In this document: positions 16,938 through 23,534 of the stretch, in pieces | Position numbering within the stretch: position 1 is the stretch's first letter | Layout: every line of letters begins with the position of its first letter | Assembly (NCBI GenBank): GCA_934501435.1 | Contig: CAKSTW010000006.1 | Span: 75,092 to 139,091, forward strand | From: an uncultured Eubacteriales bacterium | GTDB taxonomy: Bacteria; Bacillota; Clostridia; Oscillospirales; UBA644 | Direction of reading: 5' to 3' | DNA: 64,000 bases | Position numbers and translations under genes: made by a program | The notes under the pieces: generated by a model | Told to the model about the DNA's origin: nothing | Database searches by the model: none | Seen by the model: the letters and a program-made list of their open reading frames with translations, nothing else

Positions 16938-17777
16938 ATGAAGATCAAATTTTTACGCTTCCCCGATTTCAAAACAAAAGCCGTAACTTTAAGTTACGAC
17001 GACGGCGTAGAACAGGACGTTAAACTTGTCGAGATGATGTCCGACTACGGTTTTAAGGGTACTTTTAACCTTAACAGCGGCTGTTTTGCAAAACCCGGAA
17101 CAAAATATTCCGACAATACCATTTACGACCGCAGACTGCCCGCAAAGGAAGCGATTTCTCTTTACAAAAAGCATAATATGGAAATAGCCTGCCATTCGCA
17201 GACGCATACGTTTCTTGAAAGACTCCCCTCTTCTCTGGCTCTTGAAGAGATTCTTTCCGACCGATGTTGTCTCGAAAAACTCGCAAAAATCCCCGTTCAC
17301 GGTCTTGCGTATCCGTTCGGAACTTATTCAGACGAAACGGTCGCAGCTTTGAAGGCGGCAGGCATATTCTACGCGCGGACCACGGCGTCGAGCGGCAAAT
17401 TTTCCGTTCCGACCGATTGGTTAAGACTTGATCCGACGTGTCACCATAACGATAAAAACCTGTCAGGTCTTATTTCCGAATTCAAAGACGAAGACGTGGG
17501 CGCCGACCCGATGCTCTTTTATCTTTGGGGTCACAGTTATGAATTTGACGCCGACAAAAACTGGAATGTAATCGAAAATTTTTTCAAGTCGCTTTCCGAC
17601 CGCCCGGACACATGGTACGCAACAAACATTGATATTTACAACTATATAAGAGCCTATGAATCCCTCGATTTTACTCTCGATATGAACTATGTTCACAATC
17701 CGTCAGCCCTCGACGTCTATATACTCGTCAAGGGAAACCATGTAAAAATTCCGAGAGGAAAAACCGTTAAAATTTAG
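16938..17777 (+). CDS. Polysaccharide deacetylase (NodB-fold) family protein
   Basis: A 279-residue carbohydrate esterase 4-like protein. The metal and catalytic motifs are recognisable but divergent: TLSYDDG replaces the usual TFDDG, and HSQTHTF gives the two histidines of motif 2. A LAYPFGTY segment matches the arginine/proline motif 3 region loosely. There is no signal peptide or membrane anchor, so it appears cytoplasmic, unlike peptidoglycan deacetylases of this fold. It follows the methyltransferase by ten bases and precedes cysE. The true substrate is unknown. Confidence 0.8.
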   Translation: MKIKFLRFPDFKTKAVTLSYDDGVEQDVKLVEMMSDYGFKGTFNLNSGCFAKPGTKYSDNTIYDRRLPAKEAISLYKKHNMEIACHSQTHTFLERLPSSLALEEILSDRCCLEKLAKIPVHGLAYPFGTYSDETVAALKAAGIFYARTTASSGKFSVPTDWLRLDPTCHHNDKNLSGLISEFKDEDVGADPMLFYLWGHSYEFDADKNWNVIENFFKSLSDRPDTWYATNIDIYNYIRAYESLDFTLDMNYVHNPSALDVYILVKGNHVKIPRGKTVKI

Positions 17778-17794
17778 GCTCGGAAGGAGATTCC

Positions 17795-18415
17795 GTGTTT
17801 GATAATATAAAAGAGGAAATAAATAATATAAAAGAAAGAGACCCCGCCGCAACCTCTTCCGCTCAGGTTTTCTTTCTCTATTCGGGATTCCGCGCCGTTA
17901 TGTGGCACAGAGTCGCACATTGGTTCTATAAAAGAAAACATTATTTTATCGCAAGATATATTTCGCAGAGAACAAGACACAAGACGGGTATTGAAATCCA
18001 CCCGGGAGCAACGATCGGCAAGCGTTTCTTTATCGACCACGGTATGGGAGTCGTTATCGGCGAAACGACCGAAATAGGCGACGACTGCACTATTTATCAG
18101 GGCGTTACTCTCGGAGGTACCGGAAAAGACACGGGGAAAAGACACCCGACGCTCGGAAACAACGTATTGGTCGGCGCGGGCGCGAAAGTTCTCGGCCCTT
18201 TCAAGGTCGGCGACAATTCAAAAATCGCCGCGGGGGCGGTTGTTCTGAGCGAAGTTCCTCCGAATTCCACCGCCGTCGGAATTCCCGCAAAGGTAGTCAA
18301 GAAAGCGGAACCCGCCGTTCCGTCAAAAGATATGGACCAGATCCACATTCCCGACCCGACAGCGATCGAGCTCGAGGAAATTCAGAAAAAAATCGAAGAA
18401 CTCGAAAGAAAATAA
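17795..18415 (+). CDS. cysE: Serine O-acetyltransferase
   Basis: Acetylates serine with acetyl-CoA to give O-acetylserine, the direct precursor of cysteine. The 206-residue short form has an N-terminal helical part and a C-terminal left-handed beta helix made of hexapeptide repeats. Visible motifs are GIEIHPGATIG, FIDHGMGVVIGETTEIGDD with the catalytic His-Asp pair, and GGTGKDTGKRHP, the acetyl-CoA loop. The start is a GTG with GGAAGGA upstream. The C-terminus is a charged helix. No cysK partner is next to it. A strong terminator follows. Confidence 0.94.
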   Translation: MFDNIKEEINNIKERDPAATSSAQVFFLYSGFRAVMWHRVAHWFYKRKHYFIARYISQRTRHKTGIEIHPGATIGKRFFIDHGMGVVIGETTEIGDDCTIYQGVTLGGTGKDTGKRHPTLGNNVLVGAGAKVLGPFKVGDNSKIAAGAVVLSEVPPNSTAVGIPAKVVKKAEPAVPSKDMDQIHIPDPTAIELEEIQKKIEELERK

Positions 18416-18423
18416 ATACAGTA

Positions 18424-18451
18424 AGAACCTCAGAAATGAGGTTCTTTTTTT
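18424..18451 (+). terminator. Terminator after cysE
   Basis: 8-bp stem AGAACCTC / GAGGTTCT with a six-base loop and a run of seven T. Confidence 0.92.
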
Positions 18452-18521
18452 ATGCAGGTATCCGTTTTTACAAAAAGCGACAGCGGTTATCTGCTATATT
18501 ATTTATAAAGGACGTGATAGT

Positions 18522-18857
18522 ATGGAATATCAGATAAACAACGGAATATTAAGAATATATCTTTCGGGAGACATCGACCATCACAGCGCGGGAGAAATAA
18601 GAAAAGAAATCGACCGGCTCATATTGCAAAGCGAGCCGCAGGAAGTCGTGCTGAATTTCAGAAGAGTTCAGTTTTGCGACAGCAGCGGAATCGCCGTAGT
18701 TCTCGGCAGATACAAACTCTCGGTAAGCGAAGGTTTTACTCTCGCCCTTGAAGAACTGCCGTCGTCGGTCGAAAACATATTCAGACTTTCAAAAATCGAC
18801 AACCTCGTAGAATTCAGAAAAAAGGAGAAAATTTCAAATGCAAAAATCCGTAACTAA
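18522..18857 (+). CDS. spoIIAA: Anti-sigma F factor antagonist SpoIIAA
   Basis: STAS-domain protein that releases sigma-F from SpoIIAB in the forespore when dephosphorylated. The phosphorylation loop DSSG is at residues 53-56; by comparison with Bacillus the second serine (S55) is the phosphate acceptor. The 111-residue length is normal. It is first in the canonical spoIIAA-spoIIAB-sigF operon and overlaps spoIIAB by 20 bases. No convincing sigma-H promoter or Spo0A box could be identified in the 70 bases upstream, though a TATATTAT element is present. Confidence 0.95.
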   Translation: MEYQINNGILRIYLSGDIDHHSAGEIRKEIDRLILQSEPQEVVLNFRRVQFCDSSGIAVVLGRYKLSVSEGFTLALEELPSSVENIFRLSKIDNLVEFRKKEKISNAKIRN

Positions 18858-19272
18858 TTCAATAGACTTTTCAATGCCGAGCAGATCCGTAAACGAAAGT
18901 CTTGCAAGAACACTGGTATCGGCTTTCGCAATGCAGGCAGACCCGACAATAGAGGCGATTTCGGAACTCAAAACCGTAATTTCGGAAGCCGTGACAAACG
19001 CGATAGTCCACGGATATAAAAACGCAGACGGGATAATACATATCAAAGCGACCCTTTACGAAGACAAAACAATAAAAATCGTCGTAAAAGACAAAGGGGT
19101 CGGGATTTCCGACATCAAAAGAGCCATGGTTCCCCTTTTCACAACCGGAAGCGACGAACGCGCCGGTATGGGGTTTACCATTATGGAGACTTTTTCGGAC
19201 AGGCTCCGCGTTTCTTCAAGAGAAGGCAGAGGCACTTCCGTTTATATTGAAAAATCACTGAAAATAAAATGA
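18838..19272 (+). CDS. spoIIAB: Anti-sigma F factor and serine kinase SpoIIAB
   Basis: Binds and holds sigma-F inactive and phosphorylates SpoIIAA, using a GHKL-type ATPase fold. The 144-residue sequence has the N box EAVTNAIVHGY, the G1 box DKGVGI, and the G2 region ERAGMGFTIMETF. The start at 18838 has GGAG about ten bases upstream inside the end of spoIIAA. Its stop overlaps the sigF start by four bases, keeping the anti-sigma and sigma proteins translationally coupled. Confidence 0.96.
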   Translation: MQKSVTNSIDFSMPSRSVNESLARTLVSAFAMQADPTIEAISELKTVISEAVTNAIVHGYKNADGIIHIKATLYEDKTIKIVVKDKGVGISDIKRAMVPLFTTGSDERAGMGFTIMETFSDRLRVSSREGRGTSVYIEKSLKIK

Positions 19273-19973
19273 CGGACAACCTCACGCTCTTAAAAGAACT
19301 CGAAAAAGCACCCGAAGAAAACGAAAGTTTACTTATCGGGCAGAATATGGGGCTTGTAAAAGCCGTCGCCAAAAGGTTCTCTTTCAGCGGAACGGAATTT
19401 GAAGACCTTGTTCAGATAGGTACGATAGGGCTACTGAAAGCAATCAGGAACTTCGACCCGTCGAGAGGTCTTGCACTTTCAACCTACGCCGTTCCCGTTA
19501 TCGCGGGAGAAATAAAAAAATATCTCAGAGATAACGGCGCTGTAAAAGTCAGCCGCAGTCTGCGCGAACAGTTTCTGAAATTACAGAGAGCAAAAGAAAA
19601 ACTTTCGAAAAAACTCGAAAGAAGCCCGACTGTATCGGAATTATCGGAGGAAACGGGTATTCCCGTCGAAGAAATACCGCTGGTATCCGACGCGGGAAGC
19701 GTCCCCTGCTCTTTTGACGACCCGATAGGTTCCGACGGCAAGACGACGGTTGCAGACACCGTCAAGGCAAAAGACGGAAACGACCTCGAAAATTTTGCGT
19801 TGAAAGAAATAATAAACACCCTGCCCCCGCAGGAGCGAAAAATAATCACTCTGCGCTATTTCCTCGAAAAAACACAACAGGAAACAGCCGCAATTCTCGG
19901 AACGTCGCAGGTTCAGATCTCAAGAAAAGAGAAAAAAATACTTGCGGAAATCAGGGAAAAACTCTCCGGCTGA
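19269..19973 (+). CDS. sigF: Forespore RNA polymerase sigma-F factor
   Basis: Early forespore-specific sigma factor. The 234-residue protein has region 2 (FEDLVQIGTIGLLKAIRNFD, then STYAVPVIAGEIKKYLRD), a region 3 segment, and region 4 with LPPQERKIITLRYF and the helix-turn-helix TQQETAAILGTSQVQISRKEK. The absence of an N-terminal pro-sequence and the gene order spoIIAA-spoIIAB-sigF identify it as sigma-F rather than sigma-G, although the two are close. No clear terminator follows; a tRNA promoter begins within 40 bases. Confidence 0.95.
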   Translation: MTDNLTLLKELEKAPEENESLLIGQNMGLVKAVAKRFSFSGTEFEDLVQIGTIGLLKAIRNFDPSRGLALSTYAVPVIAGEIKKYLRDNGAVKVSRSLREQFLKLQRAKEKLSKKLERSPTVSELSEETGIPVEEIPLVSDAGSVPCSFDDPIGSDGKTTVADTVKAKDGNDLENFALKEIINTLPPQERKIITLRYFLEKTQQETAAILGTSQVQISRKEKKILAEIREKLSG

Positions 19974-20008
19974 CAACTGCCTTTCAAGCTCCACCTCCAA
20001 ACCGACGC

Positions 20009-20037
20009 TTGACTTATATATGCTTTTATGATATAAT
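20009..20037 (+). promoter_or_regulatory. Promoter of tRNA-Leu
   Basis: TTGACT (20009-20014), 17-base spacer, TATAAT (20032-20037), eight bases before the mature tRNA 5' end. Confidence 0.9.
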
Positions 20038-20045
20038 AAATCCAC

Positions 20046-20130
20046 GCGGGTATGGCGGAACTGGCAGACGCGCCAGACTTAGGATCTGGTGTCTACGTAC
20101 GTGGGGGTTCAAGTCCCTTTACCCGCACCA
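20046..20130 (+). tRNA. tRNA-Leu (anticodon UAG)
   Basis: Type II tRNA with a long variable arm. The acceptor stem GCGGGTA pairs with TACCCGC, the discriminator is A, and CCA is encoded. The anticodon arm CCAGA-CTTAGGA-TCTGG shows the anticodon TAG, reading CUN leucine codons. The T arm holds GGTTCAAGTCC. Length 85 bases. Confidence 0.97.
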
Positions 20131-20137
20131 ACAAAAA

Positions 20138-20166
20138 AAGCACTTGCTTTCGCAAGTGCTTTTTTT
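20138..20166 (+). terminator. Terminator after tRNA-Leu
   Basis: 9-bp stem AGCACTTGC / GCAAGTGCT with a TTTC loop and a T run, seven bases after CCA. Confidence 0.94.
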
Positions 20167-20345
20167 GTTATATTCACCTCATGGCGAGCGATATTGCCTT
20201 ACAACAACAATATAGCCGACTTGGTCGTGTGATAATAACTACGCGAGTGTGAGCGACAATATAATATTCCGGTGAGCAAAGTAAGCAATATCACTTTTGC
20301 CACTTGATACTGAATTTATGTGAAAACTTAAATTCATATTCGATG
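20167..20345. other. Non-coding gap between convergent units
   Basis: About 180 bases with no supported gene. It contains degenerate, locally repetitive words (GAGCGA/GTGAGC next to CAATAT or GATATT at 20184-20195, 20252-20263 and 20273-20293) that look like a decayed intergenic repeat. Nothing more specific can be supported. Confidence 0.4.
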
Positions 20346-20351
20346 CGAAAA

Positions 20352-20401
20352 AACCTTTTTATGGTTCTCCCACATATCAGCCATAATCTTTTACAAAGGT
20401 T
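20352..20401 (-). terminator. Terminator of the HAD phosphatase gene
   Basis: On the minus strand AACCTTT (20401-20395) pairs with AAAGGTT (20358-20352), with an inner ATGG/CCAT pairing, followed by T residues. The left arm overlaps the stop codon. Confidence 0.6.
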
Positions 20402-21212
20402 ATTTTTTTGTTTTTGCCGCCATGGTCACAATATCTCCGACTCCGTTAAGGACCACGGTCGGGCGGTAAGCGTAAGTTTTAAGGGTCTCTTTGGTCGAAA
20501 CGCCCGAAAGGACGAGAACCGTAGACATACCGCTTTCCATTCCCGAAATGACGTCGGTATCCATACGGTCGCCGACCATAACCGCCTCGGCGGAATGGCA
20601 ATGAAGCAGGCGAAGTCCCGTTCTCATCATCAGGGGGTTCGGTTTTCCGCAGAAATACGCCTGTTTACCGGTCGCCATTTCGACGGGGGCTATCAGCGCG
20701 CGGCATGCGGGCGCAATTCCCTCTTCGATAGGACCCGAAACGTCGGAATTTGCGCCGATGAGTTTTGCTCCCGCCATAACGAGATTGGTGGCTTTTGTCA
20801 GCGTATCAAGAGAGTAGGAACGTCCCTCGCCCACGACTACATAATCGGGATTTACGTCGTTCATGGTAATTCCGGCGTCGTAAAGCGCGTTGAGAAGCCC
20901 GGCCTCGCCGATAGCAAAGACCGAACAGCCGGGAGCCTGTTCCTTGAGAAACGCCGCCGTCGCCAGAGCGCTAGTGTAGAAATGCTCCTCTGAGACATCA
21001 AGCCCCATACGGGCAAGTTTCTGATTAAGTTCCCTCGGAGTATATCCGCTGTTATTTGTCAGGAAAAGATATTCTTTGTTTTCATCATGAAGCCACTTAA
21101 TAAATTCCGCGACCCCGGGTAAGATACGGTTTCCGTGATAGATGACACCGTCCATATCACATATAAAACCTTTTTTTTCGTTAAAATCTATTCTTTTCAG
21201 CAGATTATCCAT
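20400..21212 (-). CDS. HAD-superfamily sugar/nucleotide phosphatase, NagD-like (class IIA)
   Basis: Predicted phosphatase of 270 residues. The HAD motifs are ordered: motif I CDMDGVIYHG with the nucleophilic aspartate at about residue 19, motif II FLTNNSG, the class IIA cap domain in the middle, motif III lysine in FCGKPNPLM, and motif IV VGDRMDTDV. This layout is that of NagD/p-nitrophenylphosphatases, which act on nucleoside monophosphates or small sugar phosphates; the substrate cannot be read. The ATG is preceded by a perfect AAAGGAGGT. It is monocistronic, with its own promoter and terminator. Confidence 0.88.
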   Translation of the reverse strand: MDNLLKRIDFNEKKGFICDMDGVIYHGNRILPGVAEFIKWLHDENKEYLFLTNNSGYTPRELNQKLARMGLDVSEEHFYTSALATAAFLKEQAPGCSVFAIGEAGLLNALYDAGITMNDVNPDYVVVGEGRSYSLDTLTKATNLVMAGAKLIGANSDVSGPIEEGIAPACRALIAPVEMATGKQAYFCGKPNPLMMRTGLRLLHCHSAEAVMVGDRMDTDVISGMESGMSTVLVLSGVSTKETLKTYAYRPTVVLNGVGDIVTMAAKTKK

Positions 21213-21238
21213 AAAATCTTACCTCCTTTGATAACACA

Positions 21239-21267
21239 ATTATACCACCTGTATCGGAAAATTTCAA
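21239..21267 (-). promoter_or_regulatory. Promoter of the HAD phosphatase gene
   Basis: On the minus strand TTGAAA (21267-21262), 17-base spacer, TATAAT (21244-21239). Confidence 0.85.
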
Positions 21268-21294
21268 CAGATATTCAAAGGATACATATTTTTT

Positions 21295-22293
21295 TCATAT
21301 TTTCCCGTCGGTCTGATATAAAAGGATTTCAAGGATAAGTTTTTCAGCCGCCTTTATCTCACAAAGCCCGTCTCTTATTATCGGTAGGAGAGAGGGTCTG
21401 CGTTTCAGACAATGAGCGGCAAAAAGCAGGCGAAGCCTGTTTGCGTTTTCGACAAGTCCGTTGTATTTGTCGGAGAGAAAAGAATCCATGCCGAAAGCCT
21501 TTTCGATAAGAGTTATCCTCTCATACATTCCCCTTTTATGCTCCCATATCACGCGCATAAAACGTCTGTCGGTACGGTCGTACGGAATACTTTCGGAAAA
21601 GAGTTTTTCAACATATTTTGCGGCATAATCCATAACGACGATGCCGTAAGCGGGGGCTTCCGTATTCGCGGGATATTTTTCGAGAGACGAATCCATGTAT
21701 TCCCGTATGTTTTCAAGCGCCCTCTTCGGCAAAAATTCAACTTGTTCTTTTGTCGGCTTTACGCCCTCAATATAACCGTAATTCCAGCGGTTCTGCATTG
21801 ATTTCACTGATTTTCTGAAACTTTCCCACGGCGTTCTGAATTTTTTCAGCAGCCAGCTTTCGTCATAGGCGTAAACGGTAAAAGTCTTATCATTACGGTC
21901 ATATCCGCATATCATTCCGTCATGATCGAAATGCCTTTCCCCGTAAAAGCTCTTTCCTTTGATATAATAATCGTCGGTGCCGCCGAAACAGACGTAATAG
22001 CCGTTATCAATAAGATTTATAATAAGATAATCGGAATATCCGCCGAGATACCGCAGGTCGTGATAAACGCGCGTAAAATACGGGCAGACGTCCCATGACG
22101 TGTTTTTGATCCCGATTCGGGGAGTTGTGCAGTCGGTAACCGCAAATTCCCTGTCGCAGGAAAGAATTACGCCCTCGTTAAGAAACCAGTTTCCGATCGA
22201 CGGATTTCCGGTAATTATCGCCCCGGCTATTGCCTGATTGTGATAGGTCGAATAGAAAGGCTCCGTAAGGGGCAGTTCCGCACTACGCCTCAT
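21295..22293 (-). CDS. Unassigned protein coupled to an acyl carrier protein (possibly BtrH-like)
   Basis: I do not recognise this 332-residue protein firmly. No signal peptide or membrane segment is evident. The first half has a YHNQAIAG segment near the N-terminus and a later HFDHDGMICGYDRNDKTFTV stretch, a layout reminiscent of cysteine-peptidase-like BtrH domains, in which acyl groups are moved from an ACP. The second half is helical and charged. The cysteine expected at the N-terminal site is not seen, so catalysis may differ or the comparison may be wrong. The start codon lies inside the end of the ACP gene, implying translational coupling. A TTG at 22302 is an alternative start. Confidence 0.5.
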   Translation of the reverse strand: MRRSAELPLTEPFYSTYHNQAIAGAIITGNPSIGNWFLNEGVILSCDREFAVTDCTTPRIGIKNTSWDVCPYFTRVYHDLRYLGGYSDYLIINLIDNGYYVCFGGTDDYYIKGKSFYGERHFDHDGMICGYDRNDKTFTVYAYDESWLLKKFRTPWESFRKSVKSMQNRWNYGYIEGVKPTKEQVEFLPKRALENIREYMDSSLEKYPANTEAPAYGIVVMDYAAKYVEKLFSESIPYDRTDRRFMRVIWEHKRGMYERITLIEKAFGMDSFLSDKYNGLVENANRLRLLFAAHCLKRRPSLLPIIRDGLCEIKAAEKLILEILLYQTDGKI

Positions 22294-22522
22294 CGTCCGC
22301 AATATATTTTTTCACTAATGAAAAAACATCGGAGACCGTTATCAACGCCGTCGGGTCGAGATCCGATTCGTCAAAAGTTATACAGAATGCTTTTTCGGCT
22401 TCTATGAGAAGAGTTACGAGGGCGAGACTGTCAAGAAAAAGATCCTCCTTGAGCCGCGCGGACGCCGTCGGGGACGGTTCGGACGATAAGCCCGTCAGAA
22501 TATTTATTATTTTTTCTTCCAT
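22283..22522 (-). CDS. Acyl carrier protein-like protein
   Basis: A 79-residue, acidic, helical phosphopantetheine-binding protein. The attachment motif is DSLALVTLL, with the serine at about residue 32 that would carry the 4'-phosphopantetheine arm. It differs from fatty-acid AcpP, which has DSLDTVEL-type sequence, and no fatty-acid synthesis genes are nearby. This suggests a specialised carrier. GAAAGGAA precedes the ATG but lies in the loop of a 10-bp inverted repeat (22521-22548). The downstream gene overlaps its 3' end, so the two probably act together. Confidence 0.85.
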   Translation of the reverse strand: MEEKIINILTGLSSEPSPTASARLKEDLFLDSLALVTLLIEAEKAFCITFDESDLDPTALITVSDVFSLVKKYIADDEA

Positions 22523-22548
22523 ATTTACACTTCCTTTCGTGTAAATAT
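22521..22548 (-). promoter_or_regulatory. Inverted repeat enclosing the ACP ribosome binding site
   Basis: ATATTTACAC (22521-22530) and GTGTAAATAT (22539-22548) form a perfect 10-bp inverted repeat with an 8-base spacer. On the minus-strand mRNA the spacer is the ribosome site GAAAGGAA, and the start codon lies at the edge of the 3' arm. Confidence 0.55.
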
Positions 22549-22583
22549 TTTAGAAAACAAAGCGGAAAATTGCTGTCCTCAAT

Positions 22584-22615
22584 AAAAACGGGTTGAAGAA
22601 AAAATTCTTCAACCC
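22584..22615 (-). terminator. Terminator of the phosphoribosyltransferase gene
   Basis: On the minus strand, an 11-bp stem GGGTTGAAGAA / TTCTTCAACCC with a 4-base loop, followed by GTTTTTATT. It starts eight bases after the stop codon. Confidence 0.9.
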
Positions 22616-22622
22616 ATAAATT

Positions 22623-23180
22623 TTAACCTATTATATTGCCGTCTTTATCAAACACGGGGAGTTTTTCGAGATAGACAAGGTCTTCTCTCTGCTGGGCGTC
22701 GCCCTCGGCAAGTATCGCCATTCTTCCCACGATATTTCCGCCCGCTTCTTCAACGAGTTTTTCTATCGCCTTGAGAGATTCTCCCGTTGAAATTACGTCG
22801 TCGACGATAAGGACTCTTTTACCTCTTATCAGATCGGCTTCCGCAATATCAAGATAAAGTTTCTGCTGTTTATCGGTGGTTATCGAATTTACCGTCACTT
22901 CGAAAACTCCGGTCATATAAAGTTTCGGGTATTTTCTCGCAACAACGTAGGCTTTGTCGCCGTGCTGTCTTGCCATTTCGTGAGCCAATGGAATTCCCTT
23001 TGCTTCCGCCGTGATTATGTAATCGTATTCGGGCGCTTTTTTCAGAAGTTCGGCAGCCGCCGCTTCGGAAAGTTTTGCGTTTCCCAAAATAACGAAAGCG
23101 CCTATATAAAGATCGTCGGTGACCTTACATATAGGAAGAGAGCAATCTATGCCCGCGACTTTCATCTTGTGATATAACAT
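22623..23180 (-). CDS. Purine phosphoribosyltransferase (adenine/xanthine type)
   Basis: Type I phosphoribosyltransferase that joins a purine base to PRPP. The PRPP-binding loop VLIVDDVISTGESL is clear near residue 120-135, preceded by the flexible catalytic loop region and an IITAEAKGIPLAHEMA base-side segment. The 185-residue length fits Apt or Xpt family members. Which base it uses is not decidable from motifs; the Apt-like subgroup is my best guess. GGAGGC lies six bases ahead of the ATG. A divergent, guanine-riboswitch-controlled permease next door suggests a purine-salvage pair. Confidence 0.85.
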   Translation of the reverse strand: MLYHKMKVAGIDCSLPICKVTDDLYIGAFVILGNAKLSEAAAAELLKKAPEYDYIITAEAKGIPLAHEMARQHGDKAYVVARKYPKLYMTGVFEVTVNSITTDKQQKLYLDIAEADLIRGKRVLIVDDVISTGESLKAIEKLVEEAGGNIVGRMAILAEGDAQQREDLVYLEKLPVFDKDGNIIG

Positions 23181-23218
23181 GATATCGCCTCCATATAGTT
23201 TTCAAAAGCATACGCTTT

Positions 23219-23247
23219 AGTATACATCAAAAAAACGCTTATGTCAA
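23219..23247 (-). promoter_or_regulatory. Promoter of the phosphoribosyltransferase gene
   Basis: On the minus strand, perfect TTGACA (23247-23242), 17-base spacer, TATACT (23224-23219). A small AAAGC-loop-GCTTT palindrome (23205-23218) lies just downstream. Confidence 0.88.
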
Positions 23248-23306
23248 GTGTCACCGGAATTTACCGAATGAATTTCAAAAAAAATGCAACTTTTTGCCGA
23301 TTAGTA

Positions 23307-23334
23307 TTGCATTATACAAAATATATGGTATAAT
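23307..23334 (+). promoter_or_regulatory. Promoter of the purine permease transcript
   Basis: TTGCAT (23307-23312), 16-base spacer, TATAAT (23329-23334), 13 bases before the riboswitch. Confidence 0.8.
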
Positions 23335-23346
23335 AGGCATATAGAA

Positions 23347-23417
23347 CTTTTAATATAATTGAGAAGATACGGTTCTCAAGTCTCTACCGGGCTCCGTTAT
23401 TGCCCGACTATTAAAAG
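23347..23417 (+). ncRNA. Purine riboswitch, guanine class
   Basis: All elements of the aptamer are present. P1 pairs CTTTTAAT (23347-23354) with ATTAAAAG (23410-23417). P2 is TTGAGAA/TTCTCAA with the L2 sequence GATACGG. J2/3 is TCTCTACC. P3 is GGGC/GCCC with a CCGTTAT-type L3. J3/1 is GACT with C at 23408, the position that Watson-Crick pairs the ligand, so guanine or hypoxanthine rather than adenine is predicted. It lies upstream of a purine permease gene. Confidence 0.95.
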
Positions 23418-23422
23418 AAAGA

Positions 23423-23502
23423 CTTTCACGGAATAAGTGTTTCGTGGAGGGTTTTTTGCTTTTAATTTTCGGACGGTACGGAAAAGTCGTACCGTCTTTT
23501 TT
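23423..23502 (+). terminator. Riboswitch expression platform with two hairpins
   Basis: A first hairpin (23423-23430 with 23443-23450, two G-U pairs) is followed by T6. A second, stronger terminator has stem GACGGTAC/GTACCGTC (23472-23479, 23489-23496) and a T run to 23502. The P1 5' strand sequence CTTTTAAT recurs at 23459-23466 between them. Confidence 0.8.
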
Positions 23503-23534
23503 ATATTAAAGGAAAAAATTCAGGAGGGAAAACA

